A stretch of 64,000 nucleotides of DNA, taken from positions 1 through 64,000 of the forward strand of contig CBDDIZ010000036.1 of assembly GCA_965229305.1 (NCBI GenBank), given 5' to 3'. The notes under the pieces were generated by a model, which had not been told where the DNA came from, made no database searches, and saw nothing but the letters and a program-made list of their open reading frames with translations. The position numbers and the translations under genes were made by a program. The stretch is from JALHNI01 sp965229305. GTDB lineage: Bacteria; Acidobacteriota; Terriglobia; Bryobacterales; Bryobacteraceae. Positions 24,635-32,830 of the stretch are shown here, piece by piece. Within the stretch, counting starts at the first letter, position 1, and every line of letters begins with the position of its first letter.

Positions 24635-25486
24635 ATGCAAGATTCCGTTCGAGTCGCGGCAATGAACTTCGGGGGCGCACCCGGCGAAACCAGCCGCAAC
24701 CTTCACCAGTTAGCCAATCACTGCCGGCAAGCGAAGCAGGAAGGCGCCGAGTTGGTCCTCTTCCCCGAACTCTCGCTGACGGGCTTTCTGCCCAACCATC
24801 CCACCGGTCCTCACGAACCCTGGCTCCGCGAAGCCTTGCGCTTGGCTCGACAGTACGCCGAGCCGCTCGAAGGCCACGCCACCCAAGCCCTCCGGCAGAT
24901 AGCCCAGGAGCACGGACTCTTCGTCGCCGCCGGCTTACTCGAGGACGCCGGCAACCGCCTCTTCAACACCCACGTGCTCGCCCATCCGGACGGCCAGCAA
25001 TCCGCTTGGCGCAAGATGCACGTCCCGATGTTCGAAATGCCCTTCTACAACGGCGGCGACGTGCCCGCCGTTGCGGACACGGCTCTCGGCCGCGTGGGCG
25101 CCAACATCTGCTTCGATGCCCTCCTGCCGGAGTCCACCCGCCTGCTGGCCGTGCAGCAAGTGGAGATCGTCCTGTTTCCCTTCGCCGCGGACCCTCCCAT
25201 CGGCTGGCATGCCTGGGCCCGCCACGCCCTCCAAGCGCGCTGCGCCGAAAATGGCGTCTTCGGACTGGCCTGCAACTACTCAGGCACCGTCACCGCCGCC
25301 GGACTCAGCCAACGCTTCGACGGCGGCTCGATGATTCTTGGCCCACGCGGCGAGGTGCTCGCCGAAGGCGCCGGCCCCCTGCTGCTGGCCAACCTCGCGG
25401 CCGCTACGCTGCGCGACGCTCGCGCCGAGCCCGAGTATCTTTACCGCTTCCGCCGGCCGGAACTCTACCGTTCGCTCGCCGACTAA
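24635..25486 (+). CDS. Carbon-nitrogen hydrolase (nitrilase superfamily)
   Basis: 283-aa nitrilase-fold hydrolase. The catalytic triad is Glu in LFPELSLTG (about residue 48), Lys in AWRKMHVPMFE (about residue 126) and Cys in GANICFDALLPE (about residue 161). The family hydrolyses amides, nitriles or carbamoyl compounds; the N-acyltransferase branch can also move acyl groups. The closest branch is not clear. ATG 24635 has an AGGAG ribosome site and lies 7 nt after the MBOAT stop, so it belongs to that operon. Its 3' end overlaps the convergent PLP gene by 4 bp. Confidence 0.85.
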   Translation: MQDSVRVAAMNFGGAPGETSRNLHQLANHCRQAKQEGAELVLFPELSLTGFLPNHPTGPHEPWLREALRLARQYAEPLEGHATQALRQIAQEHGLFVAAGLLEDAGNRLFNTHVLAHPDGQQSAWRKMHVPMFEMPFYNGGDVPAVADTALGRVGANICFDALLPESTRLLAVQQVEIVLFPFAADPPIGWHAWARHALQARCAENGVFGLACNYSGTVTAAGLSQRFDGGSMILGPRGEVLAEGAGPLLLANLAAATLRDARAEPEYLYRFRRPELYRSLAD

Positions 25487-26619
25487 GCGAGCGCCTGCGC
25501 CAGATCCGCCTTCAGGTCGTCGAGATGCTCGAGTCCCACCGAAAGTCGAATCAGATCGTCGTCAATGCCCATCTGCAGGCGCACGTCCGCCGGCACACTG
25601 GCATGCGTCATCGTCGCCGGATGGTCGATCAATGACTCAACGCCGCCCAAAGACTCCGCCAGCAGAAACACTTTCACGCCGCGCAAGAGGCGATGCAGCA
25701 CCGCTTCCCCGCCTCGCACGCGGAACGAGAACGTGCCGCCGCAACCCGTCATCTGGCGCTGTGCCAGTTCATACTGCGGGTGCGAGGGCAGCCCTGGATG
25801 GAGCACCTGCGCCACCGCCGGATGCCCCTCGAGCCACTGCGCCAGTGCCAGCGCATTGCGATGATGCTCTTCCATGCGCACCGCGAGCGTCTTGATGCCA
25901 CGCATCACCAGGTAGCAGTCCTGTGGCCCGGCGCAGGTGCCCAGCGTGTTCTGCAACTCGCCGATACGCGCCGCCAACGCCTCCTCGCGCGCGATCAGAG
26001 CCCCGCCCACCACGTCCGAATGTCCGTTCAGATACTTGGTCGTCGAATGCAGCACCAGGTCGATGCCGAAGTCGAGCGGACGCTGAAAGTAGGGCGACAG
26101 AAACGTGTTGTCGCAAATGGTAAGCGCCCCGTGCGGCCGCGCCATCTCGGCCACCGCGGCCAGGTCGATCAGGTTCATCAGCGGATTGGTGGGCGTCTCG
26201 ATCCACACCGCCGCGGCCGGCATCGCAAGCGCCGAGCGCAAGGCGTCAAGGTCGCGTAAGTCGACGTAAGTCACCGTCACGCCGTGCTTCCGCACCACTG
26301 ACTCCAGCAGCCGGTAAGTGCCGCCATAAATGTCGCTATGCACAATGACGCGGTCGCCTGCGCCGAGCAACATCAGCGCCGTGGTTTCGGCCGCCATTCC
26401 AGTCGCAAAAGCAAAGCCTCGGACGCCGCCTTCGAGTGCCGCCAGGCAGTCCTCCAGCGCCCGCCGTGTGGGGTTGCCGCTGCGCGAATAGTCATATGGA
26501 CCCGGCTGTGCCACATCCTTGAAGAGAAACGTCGAGCTCTGGTAAATCGGCGGCATCACCGCGCCCAGATGTTCGTCGGGCCGGTGGCCCGCGTGGATGG
26601 CCAAGGTTTTGAAATGCAT
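25483..26619 (-). CDS. Cys/Met metabolism PLP enzyme (cystathionine gamma-synthase/lyase type)
   Basis: 378-aa fold-type I PLP enzyme of the trans-sulfuration family. Signatures are PPIYQSSTF, YDYSRSGNPTRRALE (substrate/PLP phosphate region, about residues 43-57), CDNTFLSPYFQRP and the PLP Lys in LHSTTKYLNGHSDVVGG (about residue 196). Active-site residues do not separate MetB (synthase) from MetC/CGL (lyase) by eye, so I leave the symbol blank. Monocistronic; an intrinsic-type terminator of the upstream MCP gene sits just before it. Confidence 0.88.
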   Translation of the reverse strand: MHFKTLAIHAGHRPDEHLGAVMPPIYQSSTFLFKDVAQPGPYDYSRSGNPTRRALEDCLAALEGGVRGFAFATGMAAETTALMLLGAGDRVIVHSDIYGGTYRLLESVVRKHGVTVTYVDLRDLDALRSALAMPAAAVWIETPTNPLMNLIDLAAVAEMARPHGALTICDNTFLSPYFQRPLDFGIDLVLHSTTKYLNGHSDVVGGALIAREEALAARIGELQNTLGTCAGPQDCYLVMRGIKTLAVRMEEHHRNALALAQWLEGHPAVAQVLHPGLPSHPQYELAQRQMTGCGGTFSFRVRGGEAVLHRLLRGVKVFLLAESLGGVESLIDHPATMTHASVPADVRLQMGIDDDLIRLSVGLEHLDDLKADLAQALA

Positions 26620-26670
26620 GAGATGTCGGCGGAAGCGCCTTTAGCCATCGTAGCCGCTCTGCCCTTGCTC

Positions 26671-26708
26671 CTAAAAACCGAAGGCCCAGAGGATTGCTCC
26701 CCTGGGCC
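26671..26708 (-). terminator. Intrinsic terminator of the chemoreceptor gene
   Basis: On the minus strand GGCCCAG (26708..26702) pairs with CTGGGCC (26689..26683) over 12 nt and is followed by TTCGG and TTTTT (26677..26673). It begins 21 nt after the stop of the MCP gene. The best rho-independent terminator seen in the window. Confidence 0.75.
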
Positions 26709-26729
26709 ATTCAAGCGAAGGACGGACGT

Positions 26730-28334
26730 CTAGAATTCCTTGAAATCGCCATCCATGGGGAACGGATCGTCGAGCACCGCGGTGGACGAAGACCGTTCGA
26801 ACTTTGACCGCGCGGCGCTCACAGCCACCCGCTCCGGCGCCAGAGCCGGCTTGCGGTGCGCCGCTTCTTCGCGACGGGGCGAAGGCGGCGTCGCCAGTTC
26901 CTCCTCCGTCGTCCCCACCAGCGATTGCAGCGAACGCACGATCCGTTCCACACCTTCGGCGTGTTCCTTCAGTTGCTCGCCAGCGGCCGCACCCTCTTCG
27001 GCATTGGCCGCCACCTGCTGGGTGACGCGTTCCATCTGCGCAATCGACTTGGCGATCTGGTCGGTACCGCGTTCCTGCTCTTCGCTGCCCAAACGCACTT
27101 CCTGCACCAGCGAAGTTACCGTCTTCACCAGCGCATTCACCGCGTGCGACGCCCGGGCCACTTCATCGAGCTTGGCCTTGCCTTCGTTCGACGTCGTGAT
27201 CGACTCTTCGATCAACTGCGTCGTGTCCTTGGCCGCCTGCGCCGAGCGCTGCGAAAGGTTCCGCACTTCGTCGGCCACCACGGCAAAGCCCATGCCGGCT
27301 TCGCCCGCGCGGGCCGCCTCCACCGCCGCGTTCAGCGCGAGGATATTCGTCTGGAACGCAATCTCGTCAATCACCTTGATGATCTTCGAGATCTTGTTCG
27401 ACGAGTTACTGATCTCGGTCATCGAAACCACCATCTGGTCGAGCGCGCGATTGGCTTCTTCCACTCGGGCCGTGGCTTCCTGCATCCGCGCCGCGGCTTC
27501 CTTCGAATTGGCCGCGTTGCTGCGCGTCATCGAGTGAATCTCTTCAGTGGAGGCTGAGGTCTCTTCGAGCGACGCCGCCTGTTCAGAGGCAGCTTTGGAA
27601 AGCGTCAGGCTGTGCGAGGAGACTTCCGCCGAGGTGCCGCCCAGTTGCCGGGCCCCTTCGCTCAACTGCGAAACCATCTGCCGCAGCGCCGTGTTAACGC
27701 CGCGCACCGTGAAGAACACCACCACGCCGACGATCAGGCAGAACACATTCAGCCCGACGATCGACCAGAAACTGCCGGCGCGCGTCGTTGCCGCCGAGTC
27801 CTTCAGCGCGGTCATCTCGCGGCGCTGCCGCTCCACCACGCGCTTGGCTTCTTCGCTCATCTGCGACAGTTCCGGCAGGAGTTTCTCGTTCAACAGCGCG
27901 ATCGCCTGATCCATCTTCTGCTCGCCCATCAACCGGACTAACTCCGCATGATGACCGCGCGCCGATTCGTAATTCGAGTTCACGCGCGAGAGATCGTTCG
28001 TCGACGACATCGCCTGCCGGGCGGACTCGAACTCCCGCATCAGCTCCCGAATCTTGTCGTCGCTGCGCGCAAAGCGGCTGCGCATCGTCTCGGATTGTCC
28101 GTTCTGCTGCAGCATCATCGCGAAGGCTAACCCTCGTTCGGAGGCCACCATTTCCGTCGCTTCGCTGCTGATCTGCGCGGCGACCATTTGCGCCCGCGCC
28201 ATGTCGTTGACGGCCAGGTCCAACTGACGGCCGAGTGAATAGTTGACTGCCAGCGAGCCACATCCCATTACGAGCGCCAACCCCACCAACAGCGTCACAC
28301 TGCCCATGAGTTTCTTGCTGGCTGATGCTTTCAT
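26730..28334 (-). CDS. Methyl-accepting chemotaxis protein
   Basis: 534-aa transmembrane chemoreceptor. TM1 is at residues 10-32, a four-helix-bundle periplasmic sensor spans 33-190, and TM2 is about 191-212. No obvious HAMP domain is seen before the signalling helices. The hairpin tip is EIAFQTNILALNAAVEAARAGEAGMGFAVVADEVRNL. The protein ends in DFKEF, which fits the x-aromatic-x-x-aromatic pentapeptide that tethers CheR/CheB. It should signal through CheA/CheW, which are not in the window. Ligand unknown. Monocistronic with a terminator downstream. Confidence 0.93.
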   Translation of the reverse strand: MKASASKKLMGSVTLLVGLALVMGCGSLAVNYSLGRQLDLAVNDMARAQMVAAQISSEATEMVASERGLAFAMMLQQNGQSETMRSRFARSDDKIRELMREFESARQAMSSTNDLSRVNSNYESARGHHAELVRLMGEQKMDQAIALLNEKLLPELSQMSEEAKRVVERQRREMTALKDSAATTRAGSFWSIVGLNVFCLIVGVVVFFTVRGVNTALRQMVSQLSEGARQLGGTSAEVSSHSLTLSKAASEQAASLEETSASTEEIHSMTRSNAANSKEAAARMQEATARVEEANRALDQMVVSMTEISNSSNKISKIIKVIDEIAFQTNILALNAAVEAARAGEAGMGFAVVADEVRNLSQRSAQAAKDTTQLIEESITTSNEGKAKLDEVARASHAVNALVKTVTSLVQEVRLGSEEQERGTDQIAKSIAQMERVTQQVAANAEEGAAAGEQLKEHAEGVERIVRSLQSLVGTTEEELATPPSPRREEAAHRKPALAPERVAVSAARSKFERSSSTAVLDDPFPMDGDFKEF

Positions 28335-28381
28335 CGCGGTTCTCCAACCTCCCTGTTGAATCCTGTCTCACCCTGCTCCGG

Positions 28382-28405
28382 GGGCGGCCCTGCGTTGAGC
28401 CGCCC
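28382..28405 (-). repeat. Stem-loop between TonB-domain gene and MCP gene
   Basis: GGGCGGC (28382-28388) and GCCGCCC (28399-28405) are perfect arms around 10 nt. The element lies about 30 nt after the stop of the TonB-domain gene on the minus strand. No T-run follows, so termination is uncertain. Confidence 0.4.
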
Positions 28406-28436
28406 TCGGCGATTGTCGTTTGCACTCGCTACCAGG

Positions 28437-28790
28437 CTACTGTTTGAAGTTAAAGCGCAGGTTCGCCACGGCCGGCGAAGCTTTGCCGCCGTCCTGGAAC
28501 GGCGTGAACTTCCAATCCTTCACGGCCTTCACCACCGACGAAGTCAGTAGGGGGTTACCGGTCACCACCTTCACGTTATCCACATCGCCGCTTTCGGTGA
28601 TCCGGATTTCCACTTCCACTTCGCCCTGAATCCGCATCTGCTTCGCCATCGCCGCATACTCGGGGTTCGGGTGACGGGTGGCATTTTTGATCGCGTCGTT
28701 GTGGCTGATCCGTACGTCGGCCATCGAGACCGCCGGCAGCGCCAGCAATCCCACCATCAACAATCCAAGACAATGATTTCGTTTGTTCAT
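28437..28790 (-). CDS. Secreted TonB C-terminal-domain protein
   Basis: 117-aa protein: a signal peptide (MNKRNHCLGLLMVGLLALPAVSMA) and then directly a TonB C-terminal domain (NPEYAAMAKQMRIQGEVEVEIRITESGDV ... VKAVKDWKFTPF). It lacks the Pro-rich spacer and the retained membrane anchor of a working TonB, so energy transduction is doubtful. Acidobacterial genomes have many such mini-TonB proteins of unknown role. ATG 28790 was chosen because the longer frame has no signal peptide at its start. The leader carries two stem-loops. Confidence 0.8.
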   Translation of the reverse strand: MNKRNHCLGLLMVGLLALPAVSMADVRISHNDAIKNATRHPNPEYAAMAKQMRIQGEVEVEIRITESGDVDNVKVVTGNPLLTSSVVKAVKDWKFTPFQDGGKASPAVANLRFNFKQ

Positions 28791-28872
28791 ATCGTTTTTA
28801 GGAACTCCTCTGCAGAGAGCAAACTTCTCTCTTGCTCCCTTATCGGTGAAGTCGGGCGAACTTGAGGAGTTT

Positions 28873-28891
28873 TTTGTCGGGATCCGACAAA
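28873..28891. repeat. 8-bp stem, 3-nt loop hairpin in TonB-domain gene leader
   Basis: TTTGTCGG-GAT-CCGACAAA is a perfect hairpin between lexA and the TonB-domain gene. It touches the lexA terminator stem. It could bind a regulator or fold at the 5' end of the downstream mRNA. Confidence 0.4.
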
Positions 28892-28928
28892 GCAAAAGCC
28901 GCGTTGACGCTGGTCGTCAACGCGGCTT
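28892..28928 (-). terminator. lexA terminator
   Basis: Minus-strand stem AAGCCGCGTTGAC (28928..28916) and GTCAACGCGGCTT (28908..28896), 13 perfect bp around a 7-nt loop, followed by TTGCTTTG. It starts 26 nt after the lexA stop. The T-run is interrupted but the stem is very strong. Confidence 0.7.
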
Positions 28929-28953
28929 CCGAACAAACGAACGATTTACGGAG

Positions 28954-29604
28954 TTAGTACTTACGCAACACCGCGAGCACTTTGCCCTGCACCTGGACGC
29001 TCGCCGCGGGCACGCGGATCGGCTCCATGGTGGCGTTGGCCGGCTGCAGGCGCGTAATCTCGCCTTCACGATATAAACGCTTGAGGGTGGTCTCGGCGCC
29101 ATCCACCAGCGCCACGACGATCTCGCCGTCTCGAGCCTGATCGGTCTTCGAAACCAGCACGTAGTCGCCGCTGCAGATGTGATCGTCGATCATGCTCTCG
29201 CCGCGCACTTCCAGCGCGTAGGTGTCCGAATCGCCGGCGAAGTCTTTGAAGTTCAGTTGCGCCTGCCCGGCATAGGTTTCCACCGGTGCGCCGGCCGCAA
29301 TCCGGCCCAACAACGGCACCGAGAACGCGCGCGTCTCCACCGTTTCCGCTCGGGCCGGCCCCATCGACAACATGCGCCGTTGCTCGTCGATGTACTTGTC
29401 GGCGATCTCCACCGAACGGCTTTGATTGAAGCCGCGGCGCAGATAACCCTTCAATTCGAGAGCCTGCAGATGCTTGTGCACGGTGGCCAGCGAGGCCAGT
29501 TCCAACCCCTGAGCGATTTCCTCATAGCTGGGGGAGTAGCCATTCTCCTGAAGGAACTTGGCGATGTATTCGAGGACTTCTTTTTGGCGGCGGGTGAGGG
29601 CCAT
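28954..29604 (-). CDS. lexA: LexA repressor
   Basis: SOS-response repressor (216 aa). The winged helix is at residues 1-65 (TRRQKEVLEYI ... SLATVHKHLQALELKGYLRR). The autocleavage Ala104-Gly105 lies in RIAAGAPVE. The catalytic dyad is Ser137 (GESMID) and Lys175 (ETTLKRLY). RecA* triggers self-cleavage at Ala-Gly. ATG 29604; an ATG at 29613 would add three residues. The frame is open upstream into the CotH-like gene, but that is chance. A palindrome overlaps its candidate promoter, suggesting autoregulation. Confidence 0.96.
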   Translation of the reverse strand: MALTRRQKEVLEYIAKFLQENGYSPSYEEIAQGLELASLATVHKHLQALELKGYLRRGFNQSRSVEIADKYIDEQRRMLSMGPARAETVETRAFSVPLLGRIAAGAPVETYAGQAQLNFKDFAGDSDTYALEVRGESMIDDHICSGDYVLVSKTDQARDGEIVVALVDGAETTLKRLYREGEITRLQPANATMEPIRVPAASVQVQGKVLAVLRKY

Positions 29605-29668
29605 ACCCGCCATTGTGGGCGAAGAAAAAGGGAAAGTCAATGGGGTCCTTGTTGGGGCCCTCCCGAAA

Positions 29669-29684
29669 CTATAACAAGATCTTG
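29669..29684 (-). promoter_or_regulatory. Candidate lexA promoter with overlapping palindrome
   Basis: On the minus strand TGT-TATAGT is an extended -10 (TATAGT at 29674..29669), about 65 nt before the lexA ATG. The perfect 10-bp palindrome CAAGATCTTG (29675-29684) abuts its upstream edge. I see neither the E. coli CTGT-N8-ACAG nor the Gram-positive GAAC-N4-GTTC box here, so this palindrome is my candidate operator. Confidence 0.4.
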
Positions 29685-29732
29685 GGGCAGAGTTGCCGTT
29701 TTCGCCCCCTCTACCCCAAAATCTCGCCCAAC

Positions 29733-31224
29733 CTACGCCCCGTTGGCAATCACCTGCCGCGGCACCTCGTCGTAGAGATAGAGCGCGCGCTGCGCACAGA
29801 ACAACGCCGCCCCCGGCGTTCCTCCGGGCAAATTCGCGCCGCCGCCCGGACCTCCCGGACCTCCGGCGCCGCCTCCCGGCGCCGCCGTCGTTGCCGCCGA
29901 CCACATCGCGTTGTCGTACTGCGCCATTCGTCACCAACTTCTGCGTATCGGCTTCCACCGCCGAATAGATCATGTCGCGCAGCTTGTGCATGCGGTCAAT
30001 GATGTCGAGCGGACGGTAGGGTCCGTTCAGCATCGAGAGGTACGTCCGCAGATACTGCTTCTTGAGCTCGGGCACCTCGAAGATCTTGGTCGCCAGCGGT
30101 CGCGCCGTCGAACTCGCCAAGGCGTCGCCGGCCCCGCCCCCGGGACCCATTCCACCGCCCGGGAAGCCGCCACCCGGGAACCCGCCACCCGGAGGAACGC
30201 CGCCCGGAGGCATACCGCCCCCCGGACCCATGCCCCCGCCGGGGAACCCTCCCGGACTCGCCGAAGCACGCGTCCACGTCAACGGCAGTTCCACCATTTG
30301 CTGCTGCGTCAAACCTTGCGAGAGCGCCCCAAAGGCCAAGCTCGGATCCCACGGCAGAAAGACGAAGCGCCCGTCGCTCGGCCGGCGATACAGGAAGTAG
30401 TTGTGGGCCATGCCGTAGTAGTTGTCGAGGTTCACCGTCAGGCTGTCGAGGGCAAACGATCGCATCACACTATCGAGGTCCACCAGCTTCGCCAATTCCG
30501 CCGGCAACTGCGCCGCCGACGTTCGCGAGAGCACCTGCGACAGCTTCATGATGTCCGACCAGTCGTCGGCATCTTCGTTGGATTCTTTCTCGTACTCCGT
30601 CTTATACTTCGCCGGATCGTCCCCTAAGTCCTCCAGAGTGCCCCGCGGATCGCCCTGGTACAAATTACCGGCGCTGTCTCCCGGAAAGCGGCTCGTGAGA
30701 AAGTCTCCGTTGATCAACTCTCCCAAGCCATAAAGCCCCAGATACTCATCATTGATATAGAGCTTGGCGAACGAAGAGCGTGGCACCCGCAGCCCGACGG
30801 CCGCCGCCACCTCGTTGTAAACTTTTTCGCGCACAAACGACGGATCGTTCCAACAGTTGTTGAAATTGATACCGCCCATGCCTTGTAACTTCTGGCCCTT
30901 GGTAAATTCGTTGAATTTGATGCGGACCGGTTTCTTGCGCGAGTTACTCGCGCCGCTATAAGAGCTATTGCCCTTAAAACGAATCCCCACCACGTCATAC
31001 TTCACATCGCGCCACTGAAAAGAGGCCTGAATATAAGGCTCGTCAGGGTTTGATTCCTTGTTCGCGCGCATCACCGTAAACCAGTCCGCTTGCGCGCGGA
31101 GCCGGATTTCGTGAATCTCATCCTTCTCAAAAAGCGGATGAGCAGCGGGAGCGGCGATCGACGTTTGTCCGCGTAGCGCCCAAGGGGCAGCCGCGGAGGC
31201 AGCGAGAAAAGACCTGCGGTTCAT
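29733..31224 (-). pseudogene. CotH-like secreted protein, interrupted by a one-base frameshift
   Basis: Spore-coat CotH kinase-like protein (about 496 aa if repaired). A Tat-like signal (MNRRSFLAASAAAPWAL) is followed by the CotH core, with FKGNSSYSG, KKPVRIKFNEF, GDPRGTLEDL, MRSFALDSLTVNLDNYYGMAHNYFLYR and FLPWDPSLAFG. A long Gly/Pro/Met-rich linker occupies about residues 325-370. After KLVTNG the frame is lost. Dropping one G of the GG at 29924-29925 joins it to AQYDNAMWSAATTA and on to the stop at 29733. The family phosphorylates proteins or builds surface structures. Either a sequencing error or a recent mutation. Its promoter shares a motif with the two-component operon at 40-42 kb. Confidence 0.8.
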
Positions 31225-31232
31225 TTACCTTT

Positions 31233-31286
31233 AATCTAAAGGCACCCCATGCTGCCGTGGGTAACGTTTTGTAAAGGATTCGTAAC
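31233..31286 (-). promoter_or_regulatory. CotH-like gene promoter with CTTTAC box
   Basis: Plus strand GTAAC (31261), GTAAAG (31271) and GTAAC (31282) form direct repeats 10-11 bp apart, the pattern of OmpR-family sites. In gene direction the centre reads CTTTACA. A -10-like TAGATT (31238..31233) begins 31 nt after it and ends 8 nt before the ATG. The same heptamer and spacing occur at 38939-38994 and 42074-42138. Confidence 0.5.
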
Positions 31287-31289
31287 AAA

Positions 31290-32819
31290 CTAATTCTGCA
31301 CGAAGCGCCGGAAAAAGCTATTCGCTTTCCACTCCGGACGTTGCGGATGATTCGCCGTATCGATGATGGCCGCTTGCAGAATCCGCACGAACTGCACCGC
31401 CGCTTCCTTTTCCACGGGCTGCGAGAGATCGTCCAAACGGCCGTGATAACGGTCGCGCGTCCACTCCTTCATCACCTGATCCTCCGGCGTCCCCGACACC
31501 GCGTCGAACTTGAAGGCGAGCGATGGCACGCCCTGGCGGATGAAGCTGTACTGATCGCTGCGGATGAAGCGGCGGCGCAGCGGCTCGCGATCAGCCACCA
31601 CCGGCACCGGGCTCACCGCGCGGAAGCGATCCCCCAGGTCGGACTCTTCCAAGCCCAGCAACATAATCCCCTTCAGCGGCACCAGCGGCAGGAACATGTC
31701 CATGTTGTAGTCCGCAATCAACTGACGCTTTGGGACCGGCGGCCGCGCCGCAAAGTAGCGCGAACCCAACAGGCCGTTCTCCTCGCCCGTCACCGCCACG
31801 ACGATCACGCTCCGCTTGGTCTTCTGCGTCTTGAGACCTTTCGCAATCTCGATCAGCGAGGCGACGCCGGAAGCATTATCCATGGCGCCGTTGAAGCCTT
31901 TCCCCAAATGATCGAGATGCGCCGAGAGCACCACGTACTCGTTCTTCAGCGTTGGGTCGCTACCCGGCTTCACCCCGGCCACGTTTTGCGAGGCGATCCG
32001 CTTCTCGTCGAAGACGGCCTTGGCGCGCAGCCGTTTGGGCAGCGTGAATTTCGGCAAGGCCCGATCCGCATCCGCGGCGGCCAGCAGTTCTTCCACCGTA
32101 TGACCGCTGCCCTCCAGGACCTTGGCCGCGCCGGCCGGACTTAGAGTCAGCGATATCCGGCTGCCGGCTCCATCCTGCAGTTCGGGCACCGTCAGTTGCA
32201 GCGAAGGCAAGTGGCGCATCTCCATGGCGCGCGCCCAGGGCACGTCGCTCGTCCGCGGGTTGGCGAAGGTGATGGTGCCGACGGCGCCGGCGGCACGCAA
32301 CGCTACCCAACGTTCGGCTGTGCTTTGGCCATGGGCAGCGAGAGCGCCGGGAATCTTCCTCGGCGCACCCGACAAGAAGAACGCGACCTTGCCCCTCAAG
32401 TCGATGCCCGCCAGGTCATCGTGGCCGGCTTCGGGCAGGTGCAAGCCGTAGCCGATAAACACGACCTCGGCCTCCACCAGCGACCCAGACTCTCCCAGCT
32501 TGCCCATGATGAAGTCCGGCCCGAAGGTGAGCGCGGCGCCGCCGATCTCGGCCATCGATTGCACTTCCACCAGCACCCGCGAGCGGAAGTCCACCGGTTG
32601 TAGATAGCCGCCGGGCAGCAGCGGCTTTAAGCCCGCAGCCCGGAACTGCTGCGCCACATAATCGGCCGCCAGACGATGGCCGGGCGAACCGGAGGCGCGT
32701 CCCTCCAGCCGATCGCTCGCCAGGTATTGGATGTGCGCCCACCAGGCAGTGGCGGCGGGCGAGAGTTTCTCCTCGGCCGCCCACAGCAGCAGCGGCAGAA
32801 ACCAGAGCAGGCGTTTCAT
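31290..32819 (-). CDS. Secreted M28-family metallopeptidase with PA-like domain
   Basis: 509-aa exported zinc aminopeptidase-like protein. A signal peptide (MKRLLWFLPLLLWAAEE) is followed by a PA-type lid domain (about residues 100-240) and the M28 core. Zinc ligands seen are LSAHLDHLG (His), GAMDNASGVA (bridging Asp), TGEENGLLG (catalytic and ligand Glu) and ADYNMDMFLP (Asp). The last ligand, usually His in RSDHxxF, reads RSDQYSFIRQG, so Gln replaces His. This variant may be a subfamily trait; activity should not be assumed. The preferred ATG is 32819. It lies 64 nt upstream of the CotH-like gene's promoter region on the other side of its stop. Confidence 0.87.
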   Translation of the reverse strand: MKRLLWFLPLLLWAAEEKLSPAATAWWAHIQYLASDRLEGRASGSPGHRLAADYVAQQFRAAGLKPLLPGGYLQPVDFRSRVLVEVQSMAEIGGAALTFGPDFIMGKLGESGSLVEAEVVFIGYGLHLPEAGHDDLAGIDLRGKVAFFLSGAPRKIPGALAAHGQSTAERWVALRAAGAVGTITFANPRTSDVPWARAMEMRHLPSLQLTVPELQDGAGSRISLTLSPAGAAKVLEGSGHTVEELLAAADADRALPKFTLPKRLRAKAVFDEKRIASQNVAGVKPGSDPTLKNEYVVLSAHLDHLGKGFNGAMDNASGVASLIEIAKGLKTQKTKRSVIVVAVTGEENGLLGSRYFAARPPVPKRQLIADYNMDMFLPLVPLKGIMLLGLEESDLGDRFRAVSPVPVVADREPLRRRFIRSDQYSFIRQGVPSLAFKFDAVSGTPEDQVMKEWTRDRYHGRLDDLSQPVEKEAAVQFVRILQAAIIDTANHPQRPEWKANSFFRRFVQN

Positions 32820-32830
32820 CGGCATTCCTT

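Noticed and set aside
29924..29925. Programmed frameshifting in the CotH-like gene
   Set aside because: There is no slippery heptamer with a downstream pseudoknot, and a single extra G is more simply a mutation or read error. The same applies to 55047-55050.
28954..31224. A single 756-residue open frame joining a CotH-like protein to LexA
   Set aside because: The two genes are in the same frame only because the CotH-like gene is frameshifted. The joining stretch (29605-29924) is Arg/Gly-rich out-of-frame sequence, and lexA has its own start and promoter.
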